64,000 nt of DNA from Sulfitobacter sp. HNIBRBA3233 (lineage in GTDB: Bacteria > Pseudomonadota > Alphaproteobacteria > Rhodobacterales > Rhodobacteraceae): assembly GCF_040149665.1 (NCBI RefSeq), contig NZ_JBEFLP010000002.1, positions 310,001-374,000 of the forward strand, read 5' to 3'. The notes beneath the pieces were generated by a model, which was not told where the DNA came from, ran no database searches, and saw only the letters and a program-made list of their open reading frames with translations. Positions 61,434 to 64,000 of the stretch are shown here, in pieces (the first letter of the stretch is position 1; every line of letters starts with the position of its first letter). Both the position numbers and the translations under genes were made by a program.

Positions 61434-64000
61434 GTGATTGCTTCAGCGTTGAAGAAAGACCTTCTGAACATCGGCGTGGCGGTGATTGCGGTGGCCCTGA
61501 CCGCAAGCGCCGTCACCATGATGTTCCTGGCGGGCAGTGTGCGACTCGAGGTTGATCGACTGGCCGCGGCCAACTCCGATGCGACGCAGTGGTCTTTGGC
61601 ACAGACGGAAGTCGACGTGCTGGCCTTGCAGATCGCTTTGGCAGATGCGGTTGCGCAGGGCGATGCCTCGGCACTGGCCGATGTCCGGCGCAAGTTCGAC
61701 ATCCTCTATAGCCGGGTCATGACCGCAACCAACGCCCGCCAGTTCGCCGAACTGCGTCTGGAGCAGGGCGCAGAAGAAGCCCTCGAAACGCTGCGCGGTT
61801 TTCTGGAACGTCGAGTTTCCGACTTCGACGGCCCGGATCCTGCCCTCAGGTCCGTGCTGCCAGAGATTCAGGACGACGTTGAAGGGCTGCGCGAAGTGGC
61901 GCGGTCATATTCCTTGCTCGGTGTCGGCTTCTTCGCTCCGAGTCGGACGAAAGACGCGAAACGCTCGCTATGTTGCTGGCGCGCATCGGCCTGCTGATCT
62001 TCGCTCTCGTTCTCATATTGCTGGTGTTCGTTTTTATCCTCATCTGGATGATCCGCAGAAGCGCGAACGCGGAACGCGCGGAGGCGAGCGCCCGAAATCG
62101 CCTGCAAGACGTGATTTCCACGTCCATCGACGGCATCCTTGCGGTGGACAGGCACGGCCGCATCCTCGATTACAATGGCGCGGCCGAGCGGATCTTCGGC
62201 TACACCCGCGATCAGGCCATCGGCCAGAGCATGGCAGAACTGATCATCCCCGACCATCTGCGCAGGACGCACGAGGCGGGAATGGAACGGTACAACCAGA
62301 CAGGCGAAAAACGGGTCGTCGGTGCCGGTCTGGTGCAGCTTCTTGCAAAGCGAATGGACGGGACTGTCTTCCCCGTGGAGGCGACGATTGCCTCGGTCGA
62401 TGCGGATGGAGACGAGATTTTCGTATCTTTCCTGCGAGACGTCTCCGAGCGGATCGCGGCTGAAAAGGAACTTGTCGAGGCGCGGGATCAGGCCGTTGCG
62501 GGTGAAAAGGCAAAGGATGAGCTTATCGCCGTGATGAGCCATGAGATGCGCACCCCGCTGAACGGGATTATCGGAACCACCGAACTGCTGCAGGACACCA
62601 CGCTGGGCGCGAAGCAGCAGCAATATCTGTCTGCGATCGAAACCTCTGCCGGTCTGCTGCTAAGCCATGTCAACAATGTCTTGAGTATTTCCAGCGCAGA
62701 GGCCGGGAAGCTTGACCTCAGGCCGAGCGAAATCGACCCCGAAGAATTGCTGAACCAGTTGGTGACAAGCCAGAGCGCGAGCATTTCGAGCAACGGAAAC
62801 ACCGTTACTGTTTCAGTCAAAGAGGGCCCGGCGCGGTTCTGGGCCGACCGGAACCGCCTTTTCCAGGTCCTTCTCAATCTTTTGGCCAACGCCAACAAGT
62901 TCACGCGCAACGGGCATCTATTCCTCGAGTGCGACAGCGCCGCCGACGGGAATATCGTGTAGTTTCGCGTGATCGACGACGGTATCGGCATCGCGGAAAA
63001 GGACCAGCCGCACATCTGGGAGGATTTCAAGACCCTCGATGCGAGCTTCGGTCGCTTGACGGAAGGGTCGGGGCTGGGGCTTGCCATCTCAAAGCGGCTC
63101 GTCACCGCCATGGGAGGGCAGATCGGCGTCGAAAGCGAACTGGGCGCGGGAAGCCTGTTCTGGGTCAGGCTGCCTGTGAGGGCCGCAGCCGGAAAGGCGC
63201 TGGAGGCGGGCCATGCAGAAACGCCCAACGCGCCAGCACCTTCGGGGATCAGCCCCCTGAGCGTCTTGCTGATCGAGGACAACAAGATCAATCGCCTCGT
63301 GGCGCGCGACATCCTCGAACAGGCGGGACACCGGGTTGTGGAAGCTCCGGGGGGGCGCGAGGGCGTGGAGGCCGCTGCAAAGGAGCCGTTCGACTTCATA
63401 CTCATGGATATTTCCATGCCGATTATCGACGGCATTGCCGCAACACAAATTATCCGGGACGCCGATGGCCCCAATCGCGACACGCCGATTATCGCCTTTA
63501 CGGCCCATGCACACGACGACGATCTGGCGCGCTTCCGGGCCGCCGGCATGGTGGATACAATCATCAAACCGCTGACCAAACGGTCTCTTCTGGATGCTTT
63601 GGACAGGATCGGACATCACCCGGATCCCGACGGAATGGAGGAGACACGGGACGTTTTCTCGGTTTTGTGCAAGCAGCTGGGTGAGGCGAGGGTGGGCGCG
63701 CTCATCGACGAATTCATAGCGGAAACAGACCGGCTCGTCGCCAGATGTCCGAATGCGATAGGCGCGCCAGAGGAAGCAGAAGACATAGCACAGCACGCGC
63801 ATAACGCCGCGGGAACTGCCGCGGTGTTCCGGCTGGAGGCACTTGGCCTGAGCCTCAGGAACCTCGAAGTCGAACTGAGACAGGATATGCGGTCGAACTT
63901 GCCCGAAGTTGTCGCGTCCTTCACCAAGGAGTGGTTGCAGGCCCGAGCGGCTTTGAAACTCTCTGCGCAAGGAATGGCTGCCGAGGATAATGACACCGCG
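61434..64000 (+). pseudogene. Unorthodox hybrid sensor kinase (module copy B) with a frameshift and an in-frame stop
   Basis: From GTG 61434 (AGGA before it) the reading gives TM1 (about 11-33) and a helical periplasmic domain until about 61940. There the frame is lost, and the continuation (SESDERRETLAMLLARIGLL, TM2) is in the frame of 61970. That frame runs through PAS (DVISTSIDGILAVDRHG), HisKA (VMSHEMRTPLNG) and the HATPase N-box (LLANANKFT), stops at TAG 62960-62962, then continues in the same frame as FRVIDDGIGIAEKDQ. Receiver (ILMDISMPIIDG) and HPt (AHNAAGTAAVF) domains follow to the window edge. All domain motifs are intact, so decay is recent, or the two lesions are assembly errors. 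The 3' end is outside the window. Confidence 0.8.

Noticed and set aside
62960..62962. TAG in the hybrid kinase as a recoded (readthrough) codon
   Set aside because: The gene also has an independent frameshift, and nothing in the sequence suggests recoding machinery; mutation or sequence error is simpler.
1..64000. CRISPR arrays, rRNA genes or intact insertion sequences
   Set aside because: No regularly spaced repeats, rRNA segments or transposase motifs were found on reading through the window.

Overview
The window is a high-GC chromosomal segment from an alphaproteobacterium, most likely a member of the Roseobacter group (Rhodobacteraceae). Evidence for this includes a GcrA cell-cycle regulator, an OpgC/OpgG/OpgH periplasmic-glucan cluster of the Rhodobacter type, a short RNase E/G next to maf, infA and yacG, MeaB, and an alphaproteobacterial-type LexA box (GTTC-N7-GTTC). 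No rRNA, CRISPR array or intact insertion sequence was seen. All annotation rests on reading the sequence; no database search was run.

Region 1 (1-38 kb) looks like core chromosome with dense, often overlapping genes. It opens with a DCC-family fragment and a small duplicated-domain protein preceded by a LexA box. Then come rimO, a rhodanese, a YHS-domain protein, an SseB-like protein, a uracil-DNA-glycosylase-family protein and a KpsT/KpsE-like polysaccharide exporter pair. A TTC38-like TPR gene leads into opgC-opgG-opgH. Next are a CoA-transferase/ThDP-enzyme pair, gcrA, a DMT transporter, argD-argF-panE-like, a Nudix hydrolase and a 6-phosphogluconate dehydrogenase. At 23.7-28.5 kb a Slam-like outer-membrane protein, its probable surface lipoprotein and a NarL-type two-component system lie together. 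hrpB, meaB, rpmB, a PCuAC chaperone, a sirtuin, a LysR/nitrilase pair and the infA-maf-RNase E/G-yacG operon follow, ending at a tRNA-Phe (GAA).

Region 2 (38.15-64 kb) begins immediately 3' of tRNA-Phe and reads like accessory DNA: broken coding remnants, visibly more AT-rich stretches, long gene-free gaps, many regulators and several pseudogenes. It holds an Old-Yellow-Enzyme/LysR pair, a DsbA-like protein, a methyltransferase and a six-TM adenylate cyclase. A cluster of Lrp, a GcvT/DmdA-like enzyme, OsmC, an ECHDC3-like crotonase and an acyl-CoA ligase follows. Next come a MFS/SnoaL pair, a LuxR-GAF protein and a CsgG/HfaB-like secretion operon with two small exported partners.

The most interesting signal is a two-gene sensory module present twice. 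It consists of a small exported protein related to the sulfite-oxidase/molybdopterin-binding fold but with no cysteine at all, followed directly by a membrane histidine kinase (38665-40532 and 60873-64000). The second copy is divergent from a LuxR-type response regulator and adjoins the CsgG/HfaB-like operon. Its kinase is a large unorthodox hybrid interrupted by one frameshift and one in-frame amber codon.
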